Positions 53,807 through 63,655 of a stretch of DNA of 64,000 bases are shown here, in pieces; position 1 is the stretch's first letter, and every line of letters starts with the position of its first letter. This DNA comes from Saprospiraceae bacterium (GTDB lineage Bacteria > Bacteroidota > Bacteroidia > Chitinophagales > Saprospiraceae), in contig JADJNW010000001.1 in NCBI GenBank assembly GCA_016714085.1, positions 992,001-1,056,000 of the forward strand, read 5' to 3'. Under the pieces are notes generated by a model. It did no database searches. It had not been told where the DNA came from and worked only from the letters and a program-made list of their open reading frames with translations. The position numbers and the translations under genes were made by a program.

Positions 53807-54916
53807 ATGCGTAAAAAACTGATTAGAAACTTAGCTATTTTTCTTTCGATTGTCATTTTCGGAGGAGCTATTTATTTATATTCTACAGGCTATTTTAGCA
53901 AAAATAAAACGCCTCAATTATCTGAAGAAGGATCAGCCCGTCCTGCGGCTATGCGCGGTGGGCCTGGCGAAGATGCTCCGACGCCGGTAGAGGGTGTTAC
54001 GATCAAAGCAGGCTCTTTATATGACGTAATTTATGTGAATGGGTCAACTGTGCCAAACGAGGAGGTCGTTATTACAAGCGAAGTGCCTGGCAAAATTACT
54101 CAAATCCTTTTCAAAGAGGGTAGTTATATCAAAAAAGGCGCAGCAATTGTACAGTTGGATATAGCCGAGCTAAAGGCTCAACGCGAGCGCTTGTTGGTGC
54201 AGCAACAGCTTACGCAAAAAATTGCAGAACGTCTGGAAGGCTTATACAAAAAGGAAGGCGTGAGCTTACAGGAATACGAAATCGCGCGTGCAGAAGCAGA
54301 TCAAGTGGATGCCGAATTGGGCTTAATTGATGTGCAACTTTCTAAAAGATCAATAAAATCGCCCTTTGATGGCTTGCTTGGCTTGCGGCAGGTGAGTGAA
54401 GGAAGCTATATGTCGCCGGGCACACCAATTGTAAGTTTGGTCAGCACTAATCCTATTAATATTGAATTTGCAGTGCCAGAACGCTACAGCCAAAATGTGG
54501 ATAAGGGTACAAAAGTGACTTTCCGAATGGATGGTACGAATGATGAATTCAGTGCCACGGTGATAGCAAAAGAACCGAATATTGATGCGACGACTCGTAC
54601 CTTGAAATTGAAAGCTACCGCACCCAATCCCAGCGGCAAAATCTTGCCGGGCGCTTATGTCAATGTGACAGTGAATTTGCGCAATTTTAACGAAGCTATC
54701 ATGATTCCGACCCAAGCGATTGTAGCAGAATTGGAAGGCAAGAAAGTGTATGTGTATAAGAATGGAAAAGCTGAACAAATTGATATTGAAACAGGTATTC
54801 GCAGAGCCGATTTAATCCAAGTGACAAAAGGATTAAATTATGGTGATACGGTCATTACAACGGGGATTTTACAAATACGCCCTGGCGCTTCAGTGGAAAT
54901 TACTAAAATCAATTAA
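53807..54916 (+). CDS. RND efflux periplasmic adaptor (membrane fusion protein)
   Basis: A 369-residue adaptor. An N-terminal anchor helix (LAIFLSIVIFGGAIYLY) is followed by a lipoyl half (VPGKITQILFKEGSYIKKGAAI), shown here by its pattern, then a coiled-coil hairpin (ERLLVQQQLTQKIAERL to DAELGLIDVQL), the second lipoyl half (KSPFDGLLGLRQVSEGSYMS), a beta-barrel and a membrane-proximal domain ending GDTVITTGILQIRPGASV. It links the RND pump to an outer-membrane channel. ATG 53807 gives the basic start MRKKLIRN; the longer frame from 53783 overlaps the predicted -7 box. The pump gene follows after 40 bp. Confidence 0.92.
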   Translation: MRKKLIRNLAIFLSIVIFGGAIYLYSTGYFSKNKTPQLSEEGSARPAAMRGGPGEDAPTPVEGVTIKAGSLYDVIYVNGSTVPNEEVVITSEVPGKITQILFKEGSYIKKGAAIVQLDIAELKAQRERLLVQQQLTQKIAERLEGLYKKEGVSLQEYEIARAEADQVDAELGLIDVQLSKRSIKSPFDGLLGLRQVSEGSYMSPGTPIVSLVSTNPINIEFAVPERYSQNVDKGTKVTFRMDGTNDEFSATVIAKEPNIDATTRTLKLKATAPNPSGKILPGAYVNVTVNLRNFNEAIMIPTQAIVAELEGKKVYVYKNGKAEQIDIETGIRRADLIQVTKGLNYGDTVITTGILQIRPGASVEITKIN

Positions 54917-54956
54917 TTAACAAGCTGCGGCCTTTTCTGAATTAAAGCCTAAAATT

Positions 54957-57900
54957 ATGAGCGGTATTTCTTCTTTGAGCATAAAGCGTCCGGTGTTAGC
55001 CACCGTGATGTCCATTGTGATCGTACTCTTCGGTATCATTGCTATGAATTTTTTGGGAGTACGTGAGTATCCGAGTGTTGATGCTCCAATTATTAGTATT
55101 TCCACAGGATACGTAGGTGCAAATGCGGATATTATAGAATCACAGATTACCGAACCGATTGAAGAATCGGTGAATGGTATCGCGGGTATTCGTTCGATCA
55201 CCTCCACTAGCCGTGAAGGGCGAAGCAATATTTCCATTGAATTTGATTTGAGTGTTAACCTTGAAGATGCTGCCAATGATGTGCGCGATAAGGTATCGCA
55301 GTCGGTTGGGCGATTGCCGCAAGACGTTGATCCGCCAGTGGTTTCAAAATCAGATGCTGATGCTTTCCCTATTATTTTCTTGAGTGTTCGCAGCCAGAAT
55401 CGCAATTTGTTGGAATTGAGCGATGTAGCAGATCGTCTTTTTAAGGAAAGGCTACAAACGATCAATGGTGTAAGTTCCATCCGTATTTGGGGTGAAAAAC
55501 GCTATGCGATGCGCTTGTGGATTGATCCGGAAAAATTAGCAGCTTATCAAATGACGCCAATTGATATTCGCAATGCCTTGCAACGCGAAAATATTGAATT
55601 GCCGTCGGGTTCGGTGGAGGGAAATACCATGGAACTTACCGTGCGTACTCAAGGTCGGTTGGATTCCCCTGAAGAATTTAATAACCTGATTATCAGGGAA
55701 GAAGCAGGCAGAGTTGTGCGTTTTCGAGACTTAGGATATGCTGAATTGGGCCCGGAAAATTTGCGCTCCATTTTGCGACGCGATGGCATCCCAACGGTAG
55801 GCGTAGCAATCATTCCACAACCTGGTTCAAATCATATTGAGATTTCAGACGAACTGAGTCGCCGCATCAAGCAGATCGAGCGCGATTTGCCCTCGGATAT
55901 GAGTGTCGAAATGGGGTTTGATTCTACAAAGTTTATCCGAGCTTCTATTTCAGAAGTACAAGATACGATTTATATCGCCTTTGGGTTAGTTGTGTTGATT
56001 ATTTTCCTCTTCCTGCGTGACTGGCGCACAACGGTTATCCCTGTTGTGGCAATTCCTGTTTCCTTGATTGGAGCATTTTTTATCATGTATATCGCCGGAT
56101 TTAGCATTAATGTACTGACGCTGCTGGGTATCGTTTTGGCTATTGGTCTTGTGGTGGATGATGCTATTGTGGTGGTTGAAAATATTTATACCAAAGTAGA
56201 AGCCGGTATGACGCCGCTCGAAGCAGCGGTAAAAGGCTCAAGCGAAATCTTTTTTGCAGTAATTGCCACAACCATTGCGTTGGCAGCAGTATTTATGCCA
56301 GTTATTTTTTTGCAAGGTTTGACTGGAAGATTATTCCGCGAATTTGGTATCGTGGTGGCAGGTTCGGTTATTATTTCAGCTTTTGTGGCACTTTCTATGA
56401 CCCCAATGCTAGCTTCTAAAATCCTGAAAAACCGTGCTCGACATCCTTGGTTTTATCGTTTTACAGAACCATTTTTTACTGGACTTACGAATGGGTACCG
56501 CAACACCCTTCATGCTTTCCTGAGAGTACGTTGGATGGGCTTCATTGTAATGGTTATTGCCGGAGCAATGATTTATTTCCTGGGAACTCAACTTCCCTCA
56601 GAAGTAGCGCCATTGGAGGATCGTAGCCGCTTGCGCGTGAATGCTACCGCGCCGGAAGGCACGACTTTTGAATATATGGATAAGATCATGCTTGAAATTG
56701 CAAGCTTGGTGGATGAAAAAGTGCCGGAGCGTAGAGGCGTTATTTTGAATACAGCGCCTGGATACGGTAGCTCTTCTACAAATAGCGGTAATGCTACAAT
56801 TATGCTATTGGAACCCGACGAAAGAGGGCGGTCTCAGCAACAAATTTTGGATGATTTGTCGCCCGAAGTGAGCAAACTCACTGGCGCAAGAGCATTCATC
56901 ACACAAGATCCAACCATCGGTGATCGAAGAGGCGGTCTTCCCGTGCAATTTGTGATTCAAGCTCCCAATTTTGATAAATTAAGAGAAATTGTGCCGAAGT
57001 TTTTGGATGAAGCTCGCAAAGACCCAACATTTTCTATTGTCGATGTGGATTTGAAATTCAATAAACCGGAATTGCGCATCAATATTGATCGTCAGAAAGC
57101 ACAAGACCTTGGCGTTTCCATATTAGATGTAGCACAAACACTTCAAATGGGTTTGAGTGGTCAGCGTTTCGGCTACTTTATTCTGAACGGAAAGCAATAT
57201 CAAGTCATCGGACAAGTGGAACGCCAGGACAGAGATGCTCCGATTGATTTAAGGTCGCTTTATGTAAGAAGCCGCGAAGGTCAGATGGTTCAATTGGACA
57301 ACATCGTCTCATTAGAAGAACAATCGACGCCGCCGGCCCTCTATCGCTACAATCGTTTTATTGCAGCTTCTATTTCTGCGGGTTTGGCGAAAGGCAAAAC
57401 GATTGGCGATGGCATCGAAGCCATGCGTGCCATTGGCGATCGGGTATTGGATGAATCCTTTGCGACAGCATTAAAAGGGCCTTCCAAGGATTATGAAGAG
57501 AGCTCGTCCAGTTTGGTATTCGCATTTGCATTGGCATTGATCTTGATTTATCTGGTTTTGTCTGCGCAATTTGAAAGTTTTAGAGATCCATTTATCATCA
57601 TGTTTACTGTGCCACTTGCAGTTGCCGGTGCGGTCTTGGCGCTTTGGTGGGGCGGTGAAACCCTCAATGTTTTCAGCCAGATTGGTATTATCATGTTGGT
57701 AGGTTTGGTTGCGAAAAATGGTATCTTGATTGTAGAATTTGCCAATCAAAAGAAAGAACAAGGTCTTACTCGAATGGACGCGATCAAGGAGGCCGCTGTT
57801 TCTCGCTTCCGCCCGATTTTGATGACCAGTCTTTCAACTATTTTGGGTACCATGCCTATTGCTTTAGCTTTGGGCGCGGGTTCGGAGAGTCGTGTTTCGA

Positions 57901-58067
57901 TGGGGGTTGCAGTGATTGGCGGCTTGATTTTTTCTACTATCCTTACGCTATATGTGATTCCGGCGATTTATTCTTATTTGTCAAGCAAAACCTCTAAACG
58001 CAATATAGAATTACCAGAGGCTAATGAAACAGCGCTCAAGCCAGAAATGGCGGAGCTTGAAAGATAA
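54957..58067 (+). CDS. RND-family hydrophobe/amphiphile efflux pump
   Basis: A 1036-residue inner-membrane RND transporter of the AcrB/HAE1 type, of normal length, with 12 predicted helices and two large periplasmic loops. The N-terminal SIKRPVLATVMSI is the usual first helix. In helix 4, LAIGLVVDDAIVVVENI holds the paired aspartates of the proton relay. In helix 10, LVGLVAKNGILIVEF carries the matching lysine. The porter domains show TEPIEESVNGIAGI and QDPTIGDR. It should export drugs, detergents or lipids by proton antiport through a TolC-type channel. No TolC gene is in this operon; the nearest is at 42.5 kb. It ends about 10 bp before a perfect terminator. Confidence 0.95.
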   Translation: MSGISSLSIKRPVLATVMSIVIVLFGIIAMNFLGVREYPSVDAPIISISTGYVGANADIIESQITEPIEESVNGIAGIRSITSTSREGRSNISIEFDLSVNLEDAANDVRDKVSQSVGRLPQDVDPPVVSKSDADAFPIIFLSVRSQNRNLLELSDVADRLFKERLQTINGVSSIRIWGEKRYAMRLWIDPEKLAAYQMTPIDIRNALQRENIELPSGSVEGNTMELTVRTQGRLDSPEEFNNLIIREEAGRVVRFRDLGYAELGPENLRSILRRDGIPTVGVAIIPQPGSNHIEISDELSRRIKQIERDLPSDMSVEMGFDSTKFIRASISEVQDTIYIAFGLVVLIIFLFLRDWRTTVIPVVAIPVSLIGAFFIMYIAGFSINVLTLLGIVLAIGLVVDDAIVVVENIYTKVEAGMTPLEAAVKGSSEIFFAVIATTIALAAVFMPVIFLQGLTGRLFREFGIVVAGSVIISAFVALSMTPMLASKILKNRARHPWFYRFTEPFFTGLTNGYRNTLHAFLRVRWMGFIVMVIAGAMIYFLGTQLPSEVAPLEDRSRLRVNATAPEGTTFEYMDKIMLEIASLVDEKVPERRGVILNTAPGYGSSSTNSGNATIMLLEPDERGRSQQQILDDLSPEVSKLTGARAFITQDPTIGDRRGGLPVQFVIQAPNFDKLREIVPKFLDEARKDPTFSIVDVDLKFNKPELRINIDRQKAQDLGVSILDVAQTLQMGLSGQRFGYFILNGKQYQVIGQVERQDRDAPIDLRSLYVRSREGQMVQLDNIVSLEEQSTPPALYRYNRFIAASISAGLAKGKTIGDGIEAMRAIGDRVLDESFATALKGPSKDYEESSSSLVFAFALALILIYLVLSAQFESFRDPFIIMFTVPLAVAGAVLALWWGGETLNVFSQIGIIMLVGLVAKNGILIVEFANQKKEQGLTRMDAIKEAAVSRFRPILMTSLSTILGTMPIALALGAGSESRVSMGVAVIGGLIFSTILTLYVIPAIYSYLSSKTSKRNIELPEANETALKPEMAELER

Positions 58068-58076
58068 TTTAGTTGA

Positions 58077-58112
58077 AAAACAAGGATGCTTTTGTTCAGG
58101 CATCCTTGTTTT
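58077..58112. terminator. Perfect bidirectional stem-loop after the RND pump
   Basis: AAAACAAGGATGC (58077-58089) pairs perfectly with GCATCCTTGTTTT (58100-58112), with a 10-nt loop and T-rich ends on both strands. The right arm lies inside the last codons of the convergent carbonic-anhydrase-like gene. Confidence 0.7.
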
Positions 58113-58698
58113 GAATCTCCTTCCAAGTCTGATACAGGGTTTCTTGTTGTGGACGATTGGCGGGTACTTCCCGCAAAGGTTCACAAGCGCGAAGGCTTTC
58201 AAAACATTCTTTTGGCAAAGCTTGATATAGCTTCGTTCCCTGCGTTTTCCAGGCGATCATTTCATCGCTCACTTCTTTTATTATTTTACCAGGATTGCCT
58301 GCCACCAAACTACGCGGTGGAATTTTCTCATGGGCTTTTACAAAAGTAAGCGCCCCGATAATGCACTCATCGCCAATTTCTACATTGTCCATGATGACAG
58401 AATTCATACCTATCAATACGTTGCGACCAATCGTTGCACCGTGAATGATTGCTCCATGCCCAATATGCGCAGCTTCCATCAAGCGCACCGTTATCCCCGG
58501 AAACATATGGATCGTACAATTTTCCTGCACATTGCAACCGTCTTCGATAATAATTCCCCCCCAATCGCCACGAATCGCCGCTCCCGGCCCGATATATACA
58601 TCCTTGCCGATGGTCACATTGCCTGTCACCACCGCTTGTGGATGTACAAATGCTGATTCATGAACAACAGGAGCAAAACCTTTAAATTCGTAAAACAT
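58096..58698 (-). CDS. Gamma-carbonic anhydrase/PaaY-like hexapeptide-repeat protein
   Basis: A 200-residue left-handed beta-helix protein. Hexapeptide repeats run from VVTGNVTIGKDVYIGPGA to VEIGDECIIGALT. The gamma-carbonic-anhydrase zinc ligands are expected in NCTIHMFPG and AHIGHGAIIHG, where three histidines are present, together with IRGDWGG and NVQENC. It could be a carbonic anhydrase or a PaaY-like thioesterase; the long charged tail favours neither. I start at MFYEFKGF (58698), as upstream in-frame residues are not conserved. A TAACTTTG box lies at 58786-58779 on the minus strand. Confidence 0.85.
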   Translation of the reverse strand: MFYEFKGFAPVVHESAFVHPQAVVTGNVTIGKDVYIGPGAAIRGDWGGIIIEDGCNVQENCTIHMFPGITVRLMEAAHIGHGAIIHGATIGRNVLIGMNSVIMDNVEIGDECIIGALTFVKAHEKIPPRSLVAGNPGKIIKEVSDEMIAWKTQGTKLYQALPKECFESLRACEPLREVPANRPQQETLYQTWKEIQNKDA

Positions 58699-58914
58699 AA
58701 GCCGATGCTGGTTTCTTGTTTCTGGATGCTTTTGACTTTCAACTTCCAAACCTCTAAACTTATAACCTCCATTATTAGCAAAGTTATGTTAAAATGATAC
58801 CCATGTGAAGCTTTTTTCTGGTTTTACCGTATCTTTTTGTGACAATTTGAGTTAAATCATCAAGATTACGTACGATTATCAATAAACCATTGTCAATTAT
58901 CAATCTTTACTCCC

Positions 58915-59784
58915 TTGGCGCAGCATAACTGGGCATACACGAGCGTTTCCGGCAAGCAATACGTAGTAGGGCTCTACCACGGCGCGGAGTCGGGGCATCT
59001 GATGGTGTATTGCAATCTGAGCGTTATTTACATTGATTTTAGTGTGCTGCAAAATTGGAAATATTCCTTTTTTATCGAAGATGATCTCCTCGAACTCAAG
59101 ATTGAAAGGCAAAATGGCGGATTTCATTATGGGTTTGACGTCAATCGCCAAGCCGACACCCCACGCAACCGCGAACGAAAGGTGCAGGAACAACAAGACC
59201 GCCGAAAAGTCATTTTCCTGAGCGTAGGCATTGTGGCGATGATCATTATTGGAATAGCCGTATGGCGTTATAACGAAATCATCCGACCCAAAGCACAACG
59301 CACCGAATTGCTTACAAAAGCCAGCAACCTTACGATTGCCAAGGTTTTTTTCAATGAATCCAGCGAATATTTAACCTATTCTTTTGTCGCCAATGGCAAT
59401 CAGTACAAGCATCGGGTACACCGAAGTGAATATACAAAGACACACGCTTTGCCCCTTGAACCCGGAGATGAATTCCTGGTCAAATACGCATATACGCATC
59501 CCAAAATAAACGAGATTAATTTTGAGCGACCTACCGACCGTCAAATACAGCGCTACCATCAGCGCGTTTTAGAACATCATACTCATTTACACCCTGAATT
59601 AGATAAAAAATACATTTCATGCATCCTGGAATTAGCTTTTGAAGAAAAAGGACTTGATGGCTATGCCGATTTTTATTATCAAAATATTACATCAGATAAA
59701 AATCCATATCATAATCAGGACACCTACGGGCGCCTGGTGCGCGATATTCCTTTCCAACAATCTGTCGAAGAACGTTGCAAATAG
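58915..59784 (+). CDS. Membrane-anchored protein of unknown function
   Basis: A 289-residue protein with one predicted helix (VIFLSVGIVAMIIIGIAVW, ~99-117) between a beta-rich N-terminal part (GKQYVVGLYHGAESGHLMVY) and a larger C-terminal part (RVHRSEYTKTHALPLEPGDE, then RQIQRYHQRVLEHHTHLHPE). The frame starts with TTG at 58915; no ATG fits until residue 30. A missed upstream start through a one-base error is possible, as seen for other genes here. No family recognised. The gap to the DUF2851 gene is 58 bp. Confidence 0.55.
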   Translation: MAQHNWAYTSVSGKQYVVGLYHGAESGHLMVYCNLSVIYIDFSVLQNWKYSFFIEDDLLELKIERQNGGFHYGFDVNRQADTPRNRERKVQEQQDRRKVIFLSVGIVAMIIIGIAVWRYNEIIRPKAQRTELLTKASNLTIAKVFFNESSEYLTYSFVANGNQYKHRVHRSEYTKTHALPLEPGDEFLVKYAYTHPKINEINFERPTDRQIQRYHQRVLEHHTHLHPELDKKYISCILELAFEEKGLDGYADFYYQNITSDKNPYHNQDTYGRLVRDIPFQQSVEERCK

Positions 59785-59842
59785 TAAATGTGACCACTTA
59801 CCACTCCTTTCGTCTAAATAACAAAAAAACAAACCCCACCTC

Positions 59843-61114
59843 ATGCGCGAAGACTTTTTACACTACCTCTGGCGTACCAAGCGCTTAGACGCGAGAGATT
59901 TGCACACAACCGAGGGAGAATCCCTGGAAATACTGCACTTTGGAACGTACAATCCGCACAGCGGCCCCGATTTTACCAATGCACGCCTCCGCATCGGCGA
60001 TACCATTTGGGCTGGAAATGTGGAAATGCACCTTTGTTCTTCAGAGTGGCTGGCGCACGGTCATCAGACAGATAAAGCTTATGATAATGTAATTTTGCAC
60101 GTCGTTTTGGAGGAAGACCAAGTCATTGCACGCGCCAGCGGCGAGCGCATTCCTTGCCTGGAAGTGAAAAGCCTCGTACCACCTAAACTTTCATCCACTT
60201 ATTTAAAGTTATTACATAATGAATATTGGATTCCTTGTCAGTATCATTTTTTTCAGGTAAAAGAAATGACCAAAAACCTTTGGTTGGAGCGCTTACTGGT
60301 AGAACGCATAGAAGAAAAAACAAATATAATTTCCGAAACTTTAAAATGTAATAATAATAACTGGGAGGAAACTTTTTACCAAATGCTGGCTCGAAATTTT
60401 GGCATGAAAGTAAATGCCGAACCCTTTGAACTCCTGGCAAAATCCACGCCACTCCTCACATTATTGAAACATAAAAATAGTTTAAACCAGTTGGAAGCCT
60501 TGCTTTTCGGGCAATCCGGGCTTTTAGAAAGCGGTTTTGAAAATGATTATCCGAATCAACTAAAAAAAGAATATAATTTTCTGCAAAAGAAATATAATTT
60601 GACGCCTATCCTCGGCGAAAGCTGGAAATTCATGCGCCTGCGCCCGGCGAGCTTCCCCACGATTCGGGTCGCACAATTTGCGACGCTTATTTTTCAATCC
60701 AATCATTTATTTAGTAAAATGCTGGCTGCAAAAGATATAGCAGAATTAGAAAATATGTTTGAACTCAAACTATCAAATTATTGGCTCACACATTATATTT
60801 TTGATAAAGAATCTAAAAAAACTCAAAAAAAACTCGGCAAAAGCGCGATTCATTTACTTATCATTAATACAATCGTTCCATTTTTATTTTTGTATGGAAA
60901 ATTGCGCAGCGAAGATCATTATCAGGATAAAGCTTTGCAACTGCTTGAGCAACTCCCGCCGGAAAATAATCATATCATTGAAAATTGGCATAAATTAGGA
61001 GTGACGGCAATTTCTGCTTCCCAAACACAAGCATTATTACAATTGAAAAATCAATATTGCGACTCAAAGCGTTGTTTAGATTGTGCAATCGGCAATGCAA
61101 TTTTGCAGGCTTGA
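59843..61114 (+). CDS. DUF2851 family protein
   Basis: A 423-residue soluble protein of a family nearly confined to Bacteroidota. Typical start MREDFLHYLWRTKRLD, then FGTYNPHSGPDFTNARLRIG, WAGNVEMHLCSSEW and DNVILHVVLEED. It ends with a cysteine pair in DSKRCLDCAIGN that may bind metal. Function unestablished. It precedes lpxK by 72 bp on the same strand. Confidence 0.85.
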   Translation: MREDFLHYLWRTKRLDARDLHTTEGESLEILHFGTYNPHSGPDFTNARLRIGDTIWAGNVEMHLCSSEWLAHGHQTDKAYDNVILHVVLEEDQVIARASGERIPCLEVKSLVPPKLSSTYLKLLHNEYWIPCQYHFFQVKEMTKNLWLERLLVERIEEKTNIISETLKCNNNNWEETFYQMLARNFGMKVNAEPFELLAKSTPLLTLLKHKNSLNQLEALLFGQSGLLESGFENDYPNQLKKEYNFLQKKYNLTPILGESWKFMRLRPASFPTIRVAQFATLIFQSNHLFSKMLAAKDIAELENMFELKLSNYWLTHYIFDKESKKTQKKLGKSAIHLLIINTIVPFLFLYGKLRSEDHYQDKALQLLEQLPPENNHIIENWHKLGVTAISASQTQALLQLKNQYCDSKRCLDCAIGNAILQA

Positions 61115-61145
61115 TTTTTTGTAAAAAAAGCTACTTTTGACAGAT

Positions 61146-61170
61146 CTGCCAGGTTTCCAAAATCTGACGG
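61146..61170. repeat. Imperfect REP-like palindrome before lpxK
   Basis: CTGCCAGGTTT (61146-61156), loop CCA, AAATCTGACGG (61160-61170): 8 of 11 positions pair, others mostly G-U compatible. It sits 32 bp after the DUF2851 stop codon and just before the lpxK start. Confidence 0.45.
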
Positions 61171-61186
61171 GCTTTACAATTATGAT

Positions 61187-62253
61187 ATGGTACAAAATAT
61201 TCTTGTAAAATATTATTAATTCCATTTTCGCTACTTTATGGCTTAGGTGTGAGTCTGCGCGATGGCGCGTATCGGGCAAATTTGCTGAAAAGTGTAAAAT
61301 TTGATATTCCAACAATTTCGGTGGGGAATCTCTCGGTCGGGGGCGCTGGCAAGACCCCGCATATCGAATATTTAATCCGGTTATTAAAAGATTATATAAA
61401 TGTAGCAACATTGAGTCGGGGTTATGGCCGCAAAACGCAAGGTTATCTGCTCGTAGAGCCACAGATGTCGGCGCAGCAAGTAGGCGATGAACCTTTACAA
61501 TTTAAAAGAAAATTTCCTGATATTACAGTCACGGTTTCTGAAAGTCGGGCTTTTGGTATTCCGCGTATCCTCATGGATGCCCCGGAAACACAGGTGGTTC
61601 TGCTCGATGACGCCTTCCAGCATCGCTCGGTGACACCCGGACTAAATATTTTACTTACTGAATATAATCATTTATTTACACGCGATTTTTTATTACCCTC
61701 CGGGCGCTTGCGCGAATGGCGTTCTGCCTATCGTCGCGCCGATATAATAATTATAACAAAATGCCCAAGCCAACTAAATGAAAATGAAAAAACAAGGATT
61801 CTAAAAGAAATTAAACCTTTTCCGCACCAACGCGTCTTTTTTTCTTATTATGATTATGGCCGACCTTATTATATTTTTGATGCGCGTTATATTGCTGATT
61901 TACAACCAGATTGGAATGTGCAGCTTGTTTCTGCGATTGCAAGGACAGAATATTTAACCGATTATTTACAAGAAAAAGTAGAATCTGTAACAATTTTGGA
62001 ATACGAAGATCATCATTTCTTTACACAAGATGATATGAATGAAATAAAAGCTACTTTTGAGCGCCTGCAAAGTGATAAAAAAATTATATTAACGACAGAA
62101 AAAGATAGGATGCGTCTGGAAATGCACCGTCCGTTTTTAATGGAGCATAATTTGCCTGTATTTGCGCTGCGGGTGCAGGTGCGTTTTCATTTTGAGGAGG
62201 GTGACCAATTTGATCAATTAATTAAAGATTTTTTACTAAATTTTAAATCATAA
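61187..62253 (+). CDS. lpxK: Tetraacyldisaccharide 4'-kinase (probable N-terminal frameshift)
   Basis: Lipid A 4'-kinase, which phosphorylates the tetraacyldisaccharide-1-phosphate intermediate at the inner membrane. The Walker A equivalent SVGNLSVGGAGKTP, then LSRGYGRKTQGY, VLLDDAFQHRSV and TTEKDRMRL are clear family motifs. The open frame from 61249 (GTG) lacks the N-terminal membrane-binding helix. Upstream, ATG 61187 opens MVQNILVK; one extra A in the run 61207-61210 joins it to ILLIPFSLLYGLGVSLRDG, the expected helix. I therefore place the start at 61187 with a one-base loss. It shares direction with the acyltransferase and glycosyltransferase genes downstream. Confidence 0.88.
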
Positions 62254-62295
62254 TAAAAAATATTTAAAGACAAACCAAAATTTTTAACTGACTTT

Positions 62296-63618
62296 ATGCA
62301 AGTTATTTACCAACTTTTTAAGCTTATTGTAAAAGTCGCGCTTTGGGCTTACTTTCCCGATACAAAAATAAAAAATCGAGAGCGCTTACGCTTCAAAGGC
62401 CCGGCTATTGTAGTAAGCAATCATCAGAATACCTTGATGGACGTGCTTGTTTGTGCTGCCTATTCGCGGGAGCAATTCTATTTTTTAGCGAATGCAGGGC
62501 TTTTCAGGAGTAAATTTGGCAATTGGTTTTTTAATACTTTTTATTGCATCCCTGTTGAAAGATTATTAGATACAGATGGCAAACCTGTAAATAATGCTTC
62601 GAGTTTTGCGCGCGCGGATCAACACATGGAAAAGGGCGGAACGCTTTACATTGCAGCGGAAGGCACGAGTTGGATGAAGCGGCATTTGCATCCGCTCAAG
62701 ACCGGTACGGCGAGGATTGCATTTAGCGCGGGGCGCAAAAATAATTATAAATTAGACTTAAAAATTATACCTATTGGGCTGAATTACAGTGCGCCTACGG
62801 AGTTTAGGAGCCATTTGTTTATGAATATAGGCGAGCCTTTATACGTGCGCGATTGGCAAGAGCTTTACGCAAAAGATCAAATTCAGGCGGTGCGGGAAAT
62901 CACCAAAATATTAGAAGAACGCTTGCGCCCATTGATGATTGATACGAAAAATGAAAGCGAAGATGAATTGTTAAAGAAACTAGAGGAAATATTACAAAAT
63001 AGCCAGCCTGTTGATCTGGAAACGCAATTTTATCGGAGCAAAGAATTATTGGGATCTTTACATAATTGGCATATAAAAAATGAATTATCTTATAATAATT
63101 TCGCACAAGAACTAAATGACTATTTCAAAACATTATATCAGTATCGCCTCAGCGACCAGGCTGTTGCCAATGCTTTGGATAAAAGTCTTTGGTGGAAGTT
63201 ATTACTTATTATTACAGGGTTTCCTGTATTTTTATATGGCTATATAAATAATTTTTTACCTGCGTTTTTGCCAAAGTTGGCCTCCTGGTGGCTCGTGCAA
63301 CGCAAAGGACTTTACATTGGTTATACTTCCACGATTAAAATTTCGCTGGGCGTTATTACATTTCCATTATTTTATTGGCTGCAAAGCGAAGCAGTAGAAG
63401 CCATTTTTTCAACGAGGATTTCCTGGTGGTATTTGCTCAGTTTGCCGATCACAGGTTTATTTGCAATTGATTTTCAGGTTTTTATGAAAAAAACTTGGCA
63501 GCGATTACGATTCCAAATGCTGGATCGAGCGACTTCAGCCACTTTGCAAGAAAAAAGACAAGCAATTGGGCAAGAATTAGAAAAACTGGCTATTTTCGAT
63601 AGCAAAACAACGGTTTGA
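62296..63618 (+). CDS. Lysophospholipid (1-acylglycerol-3-phosphate) acyltransferase family protein
   Basis: A 440-residue membrane acyltransferase. The catalytic NHxxxxD motif is NHQNTLMD (H43, D49); the substrate-binding blocks are FNTFYCIPVER and AAEGTSW. The extra C-terminal ~200 residues contain hydrophobic segments (LLLIITGFPVFLYGYI, ISLGVITFPLFYWL) and are longer than in classic PlsC. It transfers an acyl chain to a lysophospholipid or another envelope lipid. It lies 42 bp after lpxK and probably belongs to the same envelope-lipid transcript. Confidence 0.85.
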   Translation: MQVIYQLFKLIVKVALWAYFPDTKIKNRERLRFKGPAIVVSNHQNTLMDVLVCAAYSREQFYFLANAGLFRSKFGNWFFNTFYCIPVERLLDTDGKPVNNASSFARADQHMEKGGTLYIAAEGTSWMKRHLHPLKTGTARIAFSAGRKNNYKLDLKIIPIGLNYSAPTEFRSHLFMNIGEPLYVRDWQELYAKDQIQAVREITKILEERLRPLMIDTKNESEDELLKKLEEILQNSQPVDLETQFYRSKELLGSLHNWHIKNELSYNNFAQELNDYFKTLYQYRLSDQAVANALDKSLWWKLLLIITGFPVFLYGYINNFLPAFLPKLASWWLVQRKGLYIGYTSTIKISLGVITFPLFYWLQSEAVEAIFSTRISWWYLLSLPITGLFAIDFQVFMKKTWQRLRFQMLDRATSATLQEKRQAIGQELEKLAIFDSKTTV

Positions 63619-63655
63619 TTCTCCAATAGGAGTCTTGATTGCAAACTTTAACTTA

